From Bernardetia sp. ABR2-2B (GTDB taxonomy: Bacteria; Bacteroidota; Bacteroidia; Cytophagales; Bernardetiaceae), in contig NZ_CP147020.1 of NCBI RefSeq assembly GCF_037126435.1, forward strand, positions 124,001 through 188,000: DNA of 64,000 nucleotides, written 5' to 3'. Position 1 is the first letter of the stretch; each line of letters starts with the position of its first letter. Below are positions 18,819-27,301 of this stretch, in pieces. The position numbers and the translations under genes were made by a program. Below the pieces are notes generated by a model. It had not been told where the DNA came from, did not search any database, and worked only from the letters and a program-made list of their open reading frames with translations.

Positions 18819-19229
18819 ATGGGCTATCAAACAGAAATATATGGGAGAATAACATGTAATCATAAGGAAGCAATGTATAATAAAAATATTCTAAATCAGT
18901 ACGGAGGCTACCCTTATTATAAAGAGAATTTTACATTTATCACAAATAGTTATTCCTTTGCTATGATAGTATTTGGAGCAAGTATCAAGGTAAATGAAAG
19001 TGAGGTTATAGATAATGAATGGAAAGAAATAGTTTTTACTAATTTTGAAAACATTTTGAAGAAGATGAAATTTGTTTATTCTACCATTCATGTTGAAAAT
19101 GAATTTGAACCTTCATCTTTGTCGGTAGAATATTATGCAAACTTTCTTAACTCCTCTTTTATTAATAAAACGGAATATAAGATAAAAGAAGAGGGAGTCA
19201 AAAAAAGTAAAATACATCTAAAAGAATAA
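18819..19229 (+). CDS. Hypothetical protein, 136 residues
   Basis: I do not recognise this protein. It begins MGYQTEIYGRITC and has no signal peptide or membrane helix. It is predicted as mixed alpha/beta, with a Lys/Glu-rich C-terminal tail from about residue 120. It has its own transcription unit, between the nqrF terminator and the convergent asparaginase gene that ends 11 bp away. Its base composition is at least as AT-rich as its neighbours, and codon use is otherwise ordinary. The function is unknown; a small stand-alone cytoplasmic protein such as an immunity-type factor is possible but unsupported. Confidence 0.6.
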   Translation: MGYQTEIYGRITCNHKEAMYNKNILNQYGGYPYYKENFTFITNSYSFAMIVFGASIKVNESEVIDNEWKEIVFTNFENILKKMKFVYSTIHVENEFEPSSLSVEYYANFLNSSFINKTEYKIKEEGVKKSKIHLKE

Positions 19230-19240
19230 AATAATATACA

Positions 19241-20377
19241 TCAAAATAAAGTCATCTCTCCACAAAGAGGTGTTTGAAGCAGTTCAATAATTATTTTTTT
19301 CTGTTCTTTGTTGTTATAGTTTCCAAAAAGATACATCAGTTTTGTAAGTGCAGCTTCACAGGTTAGGTCATTTCCACTAATTACGCCTATTTGTGTGAGT
19401 GCATGACTAGTCTCATAATGTCCTTGCAAAACATAGCCACCAGCACATTGCGAAACATTAACTACCACAACACCACGCTTGATAATTTTCTCTAAAATAT
19501 CAATTACCCATTGCTGTGTAGGAATATTTCCAGAACCGAAAGATTCTAAAACAACACCTTTCAAATCTTCATTTTCTAATAAGGGAAGGTAATATTTAGG
19601 ATTCATACTTGGGTGTATTTTCCAAAGAATTACATTTTCATCCATTGCACTTTTGAAGTTTAGCTTTTCTTTAGGAACAGGAAGAATATAACTTTTTGAG
19701 TAATTAATAAAAATACCTGCTTCTGCAAGATGAGGATAGTTTTGAGATTCAAAAGCTGTAAAATTAAGGCTTTGAACCTTTTTAGAACGGTTTCCTCTCA
19801 AAAGCAGATTATCAAAATAAACACAAACTTCTGGAACTAAGGCTACACTTTGTTCCTTAATTATCTCTTCTCCGTTTTCTGCAATCACAACTTGCTGTTT
19901 TGTCTCTTGCATAGATGCAATTTCTAAAGCTCCAATCAAATTTTCTCTAGCATCAGTTCGGTGTGCGCTTATCGGAATTTGTGCGCCCGTCAAGATAACT
20001 GGCTTTGCCAAATTTTGAAGTAAAAAACTCATCGCAGAAGCTGTATAAGACATCGTGTCTGTTCCGTGCAGAATCACAAAACCATCAAACTCATCATACA
20101 ATTCTTCAATAAGCCAACTCATACTTAGCCAATGCTCTGTCCCCATATTTGATGAATCCATAGGTTCAAAAGGAACAAGCATGGTAAGCCATACCTTAAA
20201 ACGTGTCAGTTCGGGAACTTCTTCTAACAAAGCTTCAAAATCAAAAGGAATAAGACTACCCTTTTCGTCGTAATCCATTCCTATCGTTCCTCCTGTATAA
20301 ATTACCAAAATCGACGTTTTGCAATCTTCATCGGCTGCTGTACGCAGTTTTATGATGTTGTATTGGTCTAAAAGCAT
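19241..20377 (-). CDS. ansA: Type I asparaginase
   Basis: Cytoplasmic L-asparaginase converting asparagine to aspartate and ammonium. The first catalytic threonine lies in YTGGTIG (27-33), the substrate loop DSSNM is at 74-78 and the second triad is in HGTDT (104-108). SAHRTDARENLIGA and the C-terminal half with CAGGYV are also typical. No signal peptide is seen, supporting the cytoplasmic type I form. The 378-residue length is slightly above the usual 340 because of an N-terminal extension and a short insertion. A 14-mer upstream of the start is shared with the next gene tatD (see repeats). Confidence 0.93.
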   Translation of the reverse strand: MLLDQYNIIKLRTAADEDCKTSILVIYTGGTIGMDYDEKGSLIPFDFEALLEEVPELTRFKVWLTMLVPFEPMDSSNMGTEHWLSMSWLIEELYDEFDGFVILHGTDTMSYTASAMSFLLQNLAKPVILTGAQIPISAHRTDARENLIGALEIASMQETKQQVVIAENGEEIIKEQSVALVPEVCVYFDNLLLRGNRSKKVQSLNFTAFESQNYPHLAEAGIFINYSKSYILPVPKEKLNFKSAMDENVILWKIHPSMNPKYYLPLLENEDLKGVVLESFGSGNIPTQQWVIDILEKIIKRGVVVVNVSQCAGGYVLQGHYETSHALTQIGVISGNDLTCEAALTKLMYLFGNYNNKEQKKIIIELLQTPLCGEMTLF

Positions 20378-20380
20378 ATT

Positions 20381-20394
20381 TTTCAGTTATCAGT
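20381..20394. repeat. 14-mer shared with the tatD start region
   Basis: TTTCAGTTATCAGT lies 4 bp upstream of the ansA start codon. The identical 14-mer is at 21308-21321, 3 bp upstream of the tatD-family start. Degenerate heptad-like copies (CAGTTACCAGTAATTAGTTA) follow it. Confidence 0.7.
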
Positions 20395-20430
20395 ATTTAC
20401 AGTTACCAGTAATTAGTTAATTTTATTAAT

Positions 20431-20460
20431 CTGTCAAGACACTTTCAAAGTGTCAGACAG
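20431..20460. repeat. Perfect-arm hairpin between ansA and tatD-family gene
   Basis: CTGTC-aa-GACACTT pairs with AAGTGTC-a-GACAG. No T run follows on either strand. A partial relative (GTCAAGACTCTTTAAAAGT) is at about 23061-23079, suggesting an intergenic repeat family. Confidence 0.5.
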
Positions 20461-20537
20461 TTAGTTATATTTCGTTTGTATTTTCTATTTCCTAATCTCC
20501 CTGTATTCGTATTTCCCCATTCTCTCACCCCCAATTC

Positions 20538-21305
20538 CTATTTCCCAAATAATTCCTTAGCATTTTGAGTAGTTTTTTCGGCTACTTCTTTTATAGTAAG
20601 GTTTTTTATTTCAGCGATTTTCTTTGCAATAATAGGAATATAACTACTTTCATTTCGTTTTCCTCGGTGTGGAACAGGCGAAAGATAAGGTGCATCAGTT
20701 TCTAAAATCAAATGCTTCAAATCTACGCTTGGCAATACTTTATCTAGTCCTCCATTTTTATAAGTAACCACTCCACCAATTCCCATCAAAAAGTTTAGAT
20801 TTTGGATTCTCTCGGCTTGTTCTAATGTTCCTCCAAAACAATGAAAGACACCTTTTAGGTTTTCATCTTTCAGGTTTTCCAAAATATCTAAGGCTTCATC
20901 AGTTGATTCTCTCGTATGAATGGCAATCGGAATATTGAATTTTTTAGCCCAAGAAATCTGAATTTCGAAGGCTTCTTTTTGCTGTTCGAAAAAGGTCTTG
21001 TCCCAATATAAATCTAATCCAATTTCTCCAACAGCCGAAAATTTGCGTTTACCCAGCCATTCTTCTACAAGATAAAGCTCTTTTTCAAAATCTTTCTTGA
21101 CCGAACAAGGATGCAGACCCATCATAGGAATAAACCTTTGTTTATCTTTTTGCTCAATTTCAAACATAGGTTCGATAGAAGCGTGGTCAATATTTGGCAA
21201 ATAAACTCGTTCTATTCCTGTATCATCAAGTCTGTCGACTAGTTCATTCCAATCTGGTTTAAATTTTTTATCGTATAAATGAGCGTGTGTATCTATAAAA
21301 TTCAT
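20538..21305 (-). CDS. TatD-family metal-dependent hydrolase
   Basis: A 255-residue TIM-barrel DNase/hydrolase of the TatD family. The metal ligands are visible: H7 and H9 in DTHAHLYD, E in AVGEIGLDLYW, H in AIHTRES, H in GVFHCFGG and D in LETDAPYLSP. Family enzymes are Mg2+-dependent 3'-5' exonucleases or D-aminoacyl hydrolases, and the cellular role here is not determined. It lies upstream of ansA on the same strand with a 160-bp gap holding a hairpin, so cotranscription is uncertain. Both genes share the 14-mer before their start codons. Confidence 0.92.
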   Translation of the reverse strand: MNFIDTHAHLYDKKFKPDWNELVDRLDDTGIERVYLPNIDHASIEPMFEIEQKDKQRFIPMMGLHPCSVKKDFEKELYLVEEWLGKRKFSAVGEIGLDLYWDKTFFEQQKEAFEIQISWAKKFNIPIAIHTRESTDEALDILENLKDENLKGVFHCFGGTLEQAERIQNLNFLMGIGGVVTYKNGGLDKVLPSVDLKHLILETDAPYLSPVPHRGKRNESSYIPIIAKKIAEIKNLTIKEVAEKTTQNAKELFGK

Positions 21306-21307
21306 AA

Positions 21308-21321
21308 TTTCAGTTATCAGT
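21308..21321. repeat. 14-mer shared with the ansA start region
   Basis: A second exact copy of TTTCAGTTATCAGT, 3 bp upstream of the tatD-family start codon (first copy 20381-20394). Confidence 0.7.
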
Positions 21322-21393
21322 TAATTACTGTTCGATTTCAGTTTTTTTACAAAGATAAAACAATAGTTCGAACCTATTTTTAAAAAAAATCTT

Positions 21394-21401
21394 TACTTTT
21401 G
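21394..21401 (+). promoter_or_regulatory. Bacteroidota -7 promoter box
   Basis: TACTTTTG, a perfect TAnnTTTG match, lies 37 bp before the ATG at 21439. Confidence 0.5.
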
Positions 21402-21438
21402 CATTTATTTTAAATTTTCTTACTCAATTTATATTCAA

Positions 21439-23049
21439 ATGAAATCAACCTCAGTCATTTTATCTTTCATAGTTTTTCTATTTTGCTTTTCAGTTTCTTA
21501 TTCTGTTTTTGCTCAAATTAACAATAACCCATATGCGTCAATCAAAATGGGAAAGGAATATCAAATTTCTCGTGGTGGTCAGATTGGTTCTATTGTAGGC
21601 TATGACAAAACAGGATTTTATTTGCTCAAATTTGAAACAAAAAGCTTTTTTAGATTAGAAAATTATCTTGAACACTATGATAATAATCTGAACCGAATCA
21701 AATCTGAAAAATTAGAATTAGAAGATGATTATACATTGGTTAAGATTAGTCAGTTTAACGGAAAGTTATATTTATTTTCTCAACTTTTAGATAAAAAAGC
21801 AAAAGAAAAAACGCTTTTTGTTCAGCAAATAGACAATCAGAGTTTAAAGTTTAAGGGCAAGAAAAAGCAAATTGCTCAAATCTCATTTGAAGGAAAAAAT
21901 AAGCGAAATAGTGGTTCGTTTGATTTTTCAGTAGCTAGAGATACATCAAAAATTTTGGTTTATTATCAGCTTCCTTACGAAAAGAAGGAAAATGAAAAAT
22001 TTGGATTTCACGTTTTTGATAAAGATATGAATCTACTTTGGACAAAAAATGTTACGCTTCCTTATGAAGACAAACTTTTTGGTGTAACGGATTACAAAAT
22101 CGATAAAAAAGGAAATGTTCATCTTTTGAGTATTCTTTATAAAGAAAAAGTAAGAATGAAAAGAGCAGGAAAGCCAAATTATTCATACAAAGTATTGAGT
22201 TATACCGAAGAAGGCAAAACGCTAAAAGAATACAACGTAAATGTAAAAGGTAAATTCTTGACAGATATGCAACTTGCTATTGCTGATAATTCTGATTTGA
22301 TTTGTGCAGGTTTTTATTCTAATGTAGGTACTTTCAGTATTGAAGGAAGTTATTTTCTAACTGTTGATAGTGAAAGCAAACAAATCAAAACAAAGAGCTT
22401 TAAAGAGTTTGGACTTGATTTTATTACGCAAGATATGACTGAAAGAAAGAAGAAAAAGACGAAGAAAAAGGCTGCAAAAGGTAAAGATGTTGAACTCTAC
22501 GAATATGATTTGGATAATATCATAATAAAAGAAGATGGAGGAGCTGTTTTGGTAGGCGAACAATTTTATATTCGTGAATCTACTATCCGAACGACTGGTG
22601 CAAATGGGCAAGTAAATACAACAACAAATTATTATTACAATTATCACGATATTATTGTCATTAGTATTTCTCCTGCTGGACAGATAGAATGGGCGCATAA
22701 AGTTCCTAAAAGACAAACGACAGTAAATGATGGTGGTTATTATTCTTCTTATACTTTGGCAGTTGTGGGCGATAAGCTTCAATTTGTCTTCAATGACAAT
22801 GCTAGAAATATTTATGACAAAACCATAAAAGAGGGAAAAGTATATTCTTTTAGCTATAAAAATCTTGCTGTTGCTCTAAACACAGTAGATAGCGATGGAA
22901 AGCAAGACAGAACGAGTTTGTTGAATACTCCCAAAAAAGAGGAAATTGTTCGTCCAAAAGTTTCTGCACAGGTTTCCAAAAATGAAATGATTTTGTTTGC
23001 CAAACGAAAAAAGAAATATCAGTTTATTAAAATTACTTTTAAAGACTAA
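21439..23049 (+). CDS. Secreted hypothetical protein, propeller-like
   Basis: A 536-residue protein with a clear signal peptide (1-25, ending SVFAQ). The rest is rich in beta strands with repeated patterns such as L-x-F-x-x-x-D-x-x-x-I/L and 'G-x-V-H-L-L-S' blocks, like proteins that fold as beta propellers. A very basic Lys tract is at about 335-350. It has no lipobox and no clear type IX sorting tail, so it may be periplasmic. I recognise no catalytic motif. The gene has its own promoter and a terminator at 23089-23128. Confidence 0.65.
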   Translation: MKSTSVILSFIVFLFCFSVSYSVFAQINNNPYASIKMGKEYQISRGGQIGSIVGYDKTGFYLLKFETKSFFRLENYLEHYDNNLNRIKSEKLELEDDYTLVKISQFNGKLYLFSQLLDKKAKEKTLFVQQIDNQSLKFKGKKKQIAQISFEGKNKRNSGSFDFSVARDTSKILVYYQLPYEKKENEKFGFHVFDKDMNLLWTKNVTLPYEDKLFGVTDYKIDKKGNVHLLSILYKEKVRMKRAGKPNYSYKVLSYTEEGKTLKEYNVNVKGKFLTDMQLAIADNSDLICAGFYSNVGTFSIEGSYFLTVDSESKQIKTKSFKEFGLDFITQDMTERKKKKTKKKAAKGKDVELYEYDLDNIIIKEDGGAVLVGEQFYIRESTIRTTGANGQVNTTTNYYYNYHDIIVISISPAGQIEWAHKVPKRQTTVNDGGYYSSYTLAVVGDKLQFVFNDNARNIYDKTIKEGKVYSFSYKNLAVALNTVDSDGKQDRTSLLNTPKKEEIVRPKVSAQVSKNEMILFAKRKKKYQFIKITFKD

Positions 23050-23088
23050 TCTGTAAGTATGTCAAGACTCTTTAAAAGTAGTAATTGT

Positions 23089-23128
23089 AAAAAAACGCTT
23101 TAGAAATTAAGTTTTTAAGGCGTTTTTT
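23089..23128 (+). terminator. Rho-independent terminator
   Basis: AAAAAACGC (23090-23098) pairs with GCGTTTTTT (23120-23128), with a partly paired inner region and a T6 tail. Confidence 0.65.
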
Positions 23129-23184
23129 AGTGTCCTTCAACAAAAGGTTTTATCTTTGAGCTGTATTTTTTATTCATCATTCCT

Positions 23185-23326
23185 AAAAGTTGTTTAAGAA
23201 TGTAAATTTTTCCATAGCATTGGACTTACAAACTCAATTCTAGGAAAAATAACTCAGCCTTTGTTGGTGTTTTAGCGAAGCGACACCAACAAATAAACAT
23301 ACAAAACCTATTCTTAAATAACTTTC
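23185..23326 (-). mobile_element. MITE-like element, copy A (degenerate)
   Basis: About 142 bp bounded by terminal inverted repeats: AAAAGTTGTTTAAGAA (23185-23200) and, reversed, GAAAGTTATTTAAGAA (23326-23311). TA dinucleotides flank both ends. An inner hairpin TTGTTGGTGT (23261-23270) / ACACCAACAA (23283-23292) is perfect. Its reverse complement aligns along its whole length with the element at 58677-58818. It encodes no protein. The direct match to the second copy is what identifies it as a dispersed element. Confidence 0.75.
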
Positions 23327-23360
23327 TAATATCGAATCTCTAATTCCTAATCTCTCTAAA

Positions 23361-24632
23361 ATGCTCAACAAAACTTTTCAAATGTCTGCTCAAACTATGT
23401 TTGGGTTAGATGAAATATTATTTCAAGAAATAAAAGATTTAGGTGCAAAAAATGTCAAACTAAATAACCGTGCTGTTACTTTTGAAGGCGACTTGAGAAT
23501 GATGTATAAAGCAAATTTATGCCTTCGGACGGCTCTTCGTGTGCTTGTTCCGATTGCAGAATTTGAGGTAAAAGACGAACACGATTTGTATGAAAAGGTG
23601 AAAAATATAGATTGGGAAAAGTATTTATCTGTAAAAGAAACTTTAGCCATTAACTGTACACTTAGCACAAATATTTTTACGCACTCTCGTTATATCGAAC
23701 AAAAAACAAAAGATGCCATTGTAGATAAATTCAGAGAAAAATATGACAAACGTCCTTCTGTTGATATTTTAGACCCCGATTTGAGAATACAACTGTATAT
23801 CAAAAATAATGTATGTACAGTTATGCTCAATAGTTCGGGCGATCCACTTTATAAGCGTGGTTATAGAGACAAAACGAATCTTGCGCCGATGAATGAAGTT
23901 TTGGCAGCAGGACTTATTATGCTTTCTAAATGGGATAAAAAAAGTGATTTTATAGATCCTATGTGTGGTTCGGCAACGCTTTCTATCGAAGCTGCACTGA
24001 TGGCTGCTAATATTCCAGCAGGTTCTTTTCGTCCTCTTTTTGGTTTTGAAAAATGGTCAAACTTTGATGCTGATTTGTGGGAAGAAGTCTTTGATGAGGA
24101 AATGGAAAAAATAAATACTGATAGTATGCCTTATATTTTGGCAGGAGAGATTTCGAAAAATGTAGCTCGTAAGGCTGCTGCAAACATTGCCGAAGCAAAC
24201 CTCAAAAAATATATTTATCTGAAAGATATTGCTTTTCAAGATTTGATGCCTCCAGAACGAACAGAAGAAGAAATAGAGGAACAAAAAAAACAAGAAGCCA
24301 AAGATGAAGCAGAAAATGTATCTTGGTTTAAGAGAAGAAAAGCCGACCGAGGAGTAATTATCATAAATCCTCCTTATGGCGAACGAATGGATAAAGATGA
24401 AGATATAAATAATTTTTATGCTGAAATTGGAGATACTCTAAAACAAAATTGGGCAGGTTATACAGCTTGGATTATTACTTCGAATATGGAGGCTGCAAAA
24501 CATATTGGGCTTTCATCAAAACCCAAACTAAAAATGTATAATGGTGCTTTAGAATGTCGTTTTATGCGTTTTGAAATTTATGAAGGAAGTAGAAAAGACG
24601 AAAAAAGAGATTTTTATAGAAATAAAAAATAA
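23361..24632 (+). CDS. THUMP-domain class I RNA methyltransferase (RlmL/RlmK-like)
   Basis: A 423-residue SAM-dependent methyltransferase, probably for 23S rRNA guanine N2 as in the N-terminal half of E. coli RlmL. An N-terminal ferredoxin-like/THUMP region (about 10-160) precedes the catalytic domain. The SAM motif DPMCGSATLSIEAA starts at D199, with A at the usual second Gly/Ser position. The catalytic NPPYGERM starts at N336. The start could be M1 or M8 (MSAQTMFG); the latter is closer to family N-termini. It sits just downstream of the MITE-like element, with a pyrimidine-rich CTAAT-type tract immediately before the ATG. Confidence 0.88.
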   Translation: MLNKTFQMSAQTMFGLDEILFQEIKDLGAKNVKLNNRAVTFEGDLRMMYKANLCLRTALRVLVPIAEFEVKDEHDLYEKVKNIDWEKYLSVKETLAINCTLSTNIFTHSRYIEQKTKDAIVDKFREKYDKRPSVDILDPDLRIQLYIKNNVCTVMLNSSGDPLYKRGYRDKTNLAPMNEVLAAGLIMLSKWDKKSDFIDPMCGSATLSIEAALMAANIPAGSFRPLFGFEKWSNFDADLWEEVFDEEMEKINTDSMPYILAGEISKNVARKAAANIAEANLKKYIYLKDIAFQDLMPPERTEEEIEEQKKQEAKDEAENVSWFKRRKADRGVIIINPPYGERMDKDEDINNFYAEIGDTLKQNWAGYTAWIITSNMEAAKHIGLSSKPKLKMYNGALECRFMRFEIYEGSRKDEKRDFYRNKK

Positions 24633-25001
24633 TTATTTAATTGTAAGTTTGAACGCAACTTCTCTGCTGCTTTATTAGATGTGAAAATTTGTGCTTTTAT
24701 TAATGATTAGCAACAAATATATTTTAATTTACGTTAAAAATGTATTCGTGCAGGGCATTTTTATAAAAACTTTGTCAGTAGTTTTTGGTAATCCAAAATA
24801 ACTCTGACAATAGTTTAACAGACGAGCTTATTTTTCCAACTATTGACAGTCTTCTGAAAGGATTCTCAAAGTTAAAAAAACGCTATAAAATATTTGATTA
24901 AATATATTTAAAAACTCAATTATTTTTTATGAACATGCCTTGTATATTCATACCTTAAAGATTTTTAAATAAACATATCTTTCACAATTAATTTCATTTT
25001 T
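24633..25001. other. Gene-free region with an imperfect inverted repeat
   Basis: 369 bp without a gene. CTGACAATAGTT (24804-24815) and AACTATTGACAG (24838-24849) form an inverted repeat with one mismatch and a 22-nt loop. A further similar half (TTTGTCAGTAGTTT) is at about 24771-24784. There is no T run, and I see no coding sequence or RNA gene. Confidence 0.45.
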
Positions 25002-25451
25002 ATGCTCAAATCTATTTTTTCTACTATAATTCTTCTTTTTATCTCTATGACTTTTGTGTTTTCACAAAGCCAATTAGAAACACTCAAAACAAAGGAAGAT
25101 GCCAAAAAAATGTCTAAAGAAGTAATTTCTTTATTCAAAGACAGTAAAATAAAAGAAGCTGTTGAAAAAATGTCGCCTTACTGGCCTATTTCTCCTGCTG
25201 AAATGGCTACCTTTCAAGAAAAGACAGAAGGTTATATGGATTTGCTAGGTAACACATACGGCGCTGTAATAGGAACTGAAAAAATACAACAAGAAAAAAT
25301 AAGTGATTTTGCGCTACGTGAAACTTATGTTATGCTCTATCAAAAAAGTGCTATTCGTTTGATATTTACTTATTATAAAAACAAGCAAGGTTGGACAATC
25401 AATTCCTTCAAATGGGATGAAAATTATGAAGAATTATTTCAAAAAGAGTAA
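25002..25451 (+). CDS. Small secreted hypothetical protein
   Basis: A 149-residue protein with a signal peptide (1-21, MTFVFSQ boundary). The mature part begins with helices and ends with strands TYVMLYQKSAIRLIFTYYKNKQGWTINSFKWD, which look like the cone-shaped NTF2-like folds found in small exported Bacteroidota proteins. I do not recognise the family and assign no function. Its own transcription unit lies upstream of fmt, with a separate promoter for fmt in the gap. Confidence 0.6.
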   Translation: MLKSIFSTIILLFISMTFVFSQSQLETLKTKEDAKKMSKEVISLFKDSKIKEAVEKMSPYWPISPAEMATFQEKTEGYMDLLGNTYGAVIGTEKIQQEKISDFALRETYVMLYQKSAIRLIFTYYKNKQGWTINSFKWDENYEELFQKE

Positions 25452-25497
25452 AAAGTAGTAGAACCAACCATAAATAAAAACGATAGAATAAATTTTG

Positions 25498-25505
25498 TAC
25501 ATTTG
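25498..25505 (+). promoter_or_regulatory. Bacteroidota -7 promoter box for fmt
   Basis: TACATTTG perfectly matches TAnnTTTG, 54 bp before the fmt ATG. Confidence 0.5.
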
Positions 25506-25559
25506 TCTTAGTTTTGAAAATTAAAAAATACTGTTACTCTTTTCATTATAGAATAAAAT

Positions 25560-26483
25560 ATGCCCGAATTACGTATTATTTTTATGGGAACGCCTGAATT
25601 TGCCGTTTCCTCCTTAGATATTTTGGTAGAAAACGGCTATAATGTAGTCGCTGTCATTACTGCACCTGATAGAAAAGCAGGGAGAGGGCAGAAAATAAAT
25701 GAATCTGATGTAAAAAAAGCTGCTTTAAAACATAATTTACCTATTCTTCAACCTACAAACTTGAAAGACGAAAGTTTTTTAGAGGAATTGAAAAGTTATA
25801 ATGCCAACCTTCAAGTTGTAGTTGCTTTCAGAATGCTGCCAGAGGCAGTTTGGCAGATGCCAGAAATAGGAACATTTAACCTTCATGCTTCACTGCTTCC
25901 AAATTATCGTGGTGCTGCGCCTATTAATTGGGCAATTATCAATGGCGAAACAAAAACAGGAGTTACTACATTTTTCTTAAAACATAAAATTGATACAGGA
26001 GATATTCTTTTTCAAGAAGAAGAAGAAATTTATTCTACTGATAATGTCGGTACGCTTTATGAGAGATTAAAAAATAAAGGTGCAAAGCTTGTTTTGAAAA
26101 CAGTAAAATCCATTCAAGACAATGATTATGATGTCAAAAAGCAGAATTTAGAAGAAAAAACTCCTCATGCTCCAAAGATTTTTACAGAAGATACCTTCAT
26201 AAATTTTGAGAATGAAAGTGAAAAAATACTAAACTTTGTACGTGGACTTACGCCTTATCCTGCTGCAAGAATGCGTATCTATGATACTATGTATAAGGTT
26301 TTTGATGTAGAAATTGCTGATTATGATGAAGTAAATGAACTTTTGATCGGCGAACCACTTACAGACCAAAAGAGTTATCTTTACGTTAAAACATCAGATG
26401 GTTATCTCAAAATAAATGAGCTACAACCTGAAGGAAAACGAAGAATGAAGGTTGAAGACTTTTTAAGAGGGAATAAAATCTAA
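25560..26483 (+). CDS. fmt: Methionyl-tRNA formyltransferase
   Basis: Formylates the amino group of initiator Met-tRNA using 10-formyltetrahydrofolate. The 307-residue length is standard. The N-terminal GTPEFAVSSLD and the formyl-transfer centre N107-x-H109 (FNLHASLLPNYRGAAP) with D146 (HKIDTGDIL) are present. The C-terminal OB-like domain (about 205-307) contains RGLTPYPAA. The peptide deformylase gene def, its common partner, is not in the window. The gene is probably monocistronic. Confidence 0.96.
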   Translation: MPELRIIFMGTPEFAVSSLDILVENGYNVVAVITAPDRKAGRGQKINESDVKKAALKHNLPILQPTNLKDESFLEELKSYNANLQVVVAFRMLPEAVWQMPEIGTFNLHASLLPNYRGAAPINWAIINGETKTGVTTFFLKHKIDTGDILFQEEEEIYSTDNVGTLYERLKNKGAKLVLKTVKSIQDNDYDVKKQNLEEKTPHAPKIFTEDTFINFENESEKILNFVRGLTPYPAARMRIYDTMYKVFDVEIADYDEVNELLIGEPLTDQKSYLYVKTSDGYLKINELQPEGKRRMKVEDFLRGNKI

Positions 26484-26491
26484 TTTTTTAT

Positions 26492-26499
26492 TACTTTTG
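26492..26499 (+). promoter_or_regulatory. Bacteroidota -7 promoter box for thioredoxin-like lipoprotein
   Basis: TACTTTTG, a perfect TAnnTTTG match, lies 88 bp before the ATG at 26588. Confidence 0.45.
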
Positions 26500-26587
26500 T
26501 AGCTATACATTTGATACTTAATCAGTAGGAAGAAAGATTATACAACATTTTAATTTTATATAAAAAAAACACTTAATTGTAATCATT

Positions 26588-27190
26588 ATGAAAAAAATTA
26601 TTTTATTTATTGCCCTTATTGCTTCGGCAGCTTCTTGTGCAAGTGAAAAAAAACAAGCTAGTGCATCAACAGATGAATCTAATTCTTCTGCGATGTCTAA
26701 TACTAATACTTCCACAGATAATCGTTTTTCAAATACAACTGCGACAGAAACAACAAATGGTGCTGACAAAATCTTTTTAGAGCAAACCAATGCAGATGGA
26801 AGCGTAAAAATGTTCGAAGATGCCTTAGCAGAATATAAAGGAAAAGTTATTTATGTTGATTTTTGGGCTTCTTGGTGTCCTCCTTGTCGTGGAGAAATGC
26901 CTAGTTCACAAAAATTACACAGTCAGTTTGAAGGAAAAGATGTAGTTTTCTTATATGTTTCTTTTGATAGAGCTGAAGATAAATGGAAAAACGGAATTGA
27001 GCAAATGGATATTAAAGGAGTTCATTTTTATCCTGCTGCTGATGCAAATCAAGCTGTTTCTACAAAATATGGAATTTCAGGAATTCCTCGTTATATGCTT
27101 GTAGATAAAAAGGGAAAAGTAATTAATCAAGATGCTCCTCGCCCTAGTTCAGGACAAGTAATTGCAGGTTTGATTAATGAACAATTATAA
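26588..27190 (+). CDS. TlpA/ResA-like thioredoxin lipoprotein
   Basis: A 200-residue exported thiol-disulfide oxidoreductase. A lipoprotein signal (1-16) ends in a lipobox with C17 (SAASC), predicting attachment to the membrane after export. A Ser/Thr/Asn-rich linker (18-60) leads to a thioredoxin fold with the active site WASWCPPCRGEMP (C97 and C100) and the cis-proline loop SGIPRYMLVD. The CPPC motif and the context of TlpA-like proteins suggest reduction of periplasmic disulfides, for example for cytochrome maturation. The actual partner is unknown. A terminator (27237-27278) follows. Confidence 0.88.
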   Translation: MKKIILFIALIASAASCASEKKQASASTDESNSSAMSNTNTSTDNRFSNTTATETTNGADKIFLEQTNADGSVKMFEDALAEYKGKVIYVDFWASWCPPCRGEMPSSQKLHSQFEGKDVVFLYVSFDRAEDKWKNGIEQMDIKGVHFYPAADANQAVSTKYGISGIPRYMLVDKKGKVINQDAPRPSSGQVIAGLINEQL

Positions 27191-27236
27191 AAAAACAATC
27201 AGAGTAATACGAAAACAGTAAGTTTTTAGTAAATTG

Positions 27237-27278
27237 AACGCTATAAGGAAAAAGTAAATTTCTTTATAGCGTTTTTTT
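27237..27278 (+). terminator. Rho-independent terminator
   Basis: ACGCTATAA-g-GAAA pairs with TTTC-t-TTATAGCGT, followed by T7. It separates the thioredoxin-like gene from porD. Confidence 0.78.
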
Positions 27279-27301
27279 GAATTTTATAAAAATAATTATC
27301 A

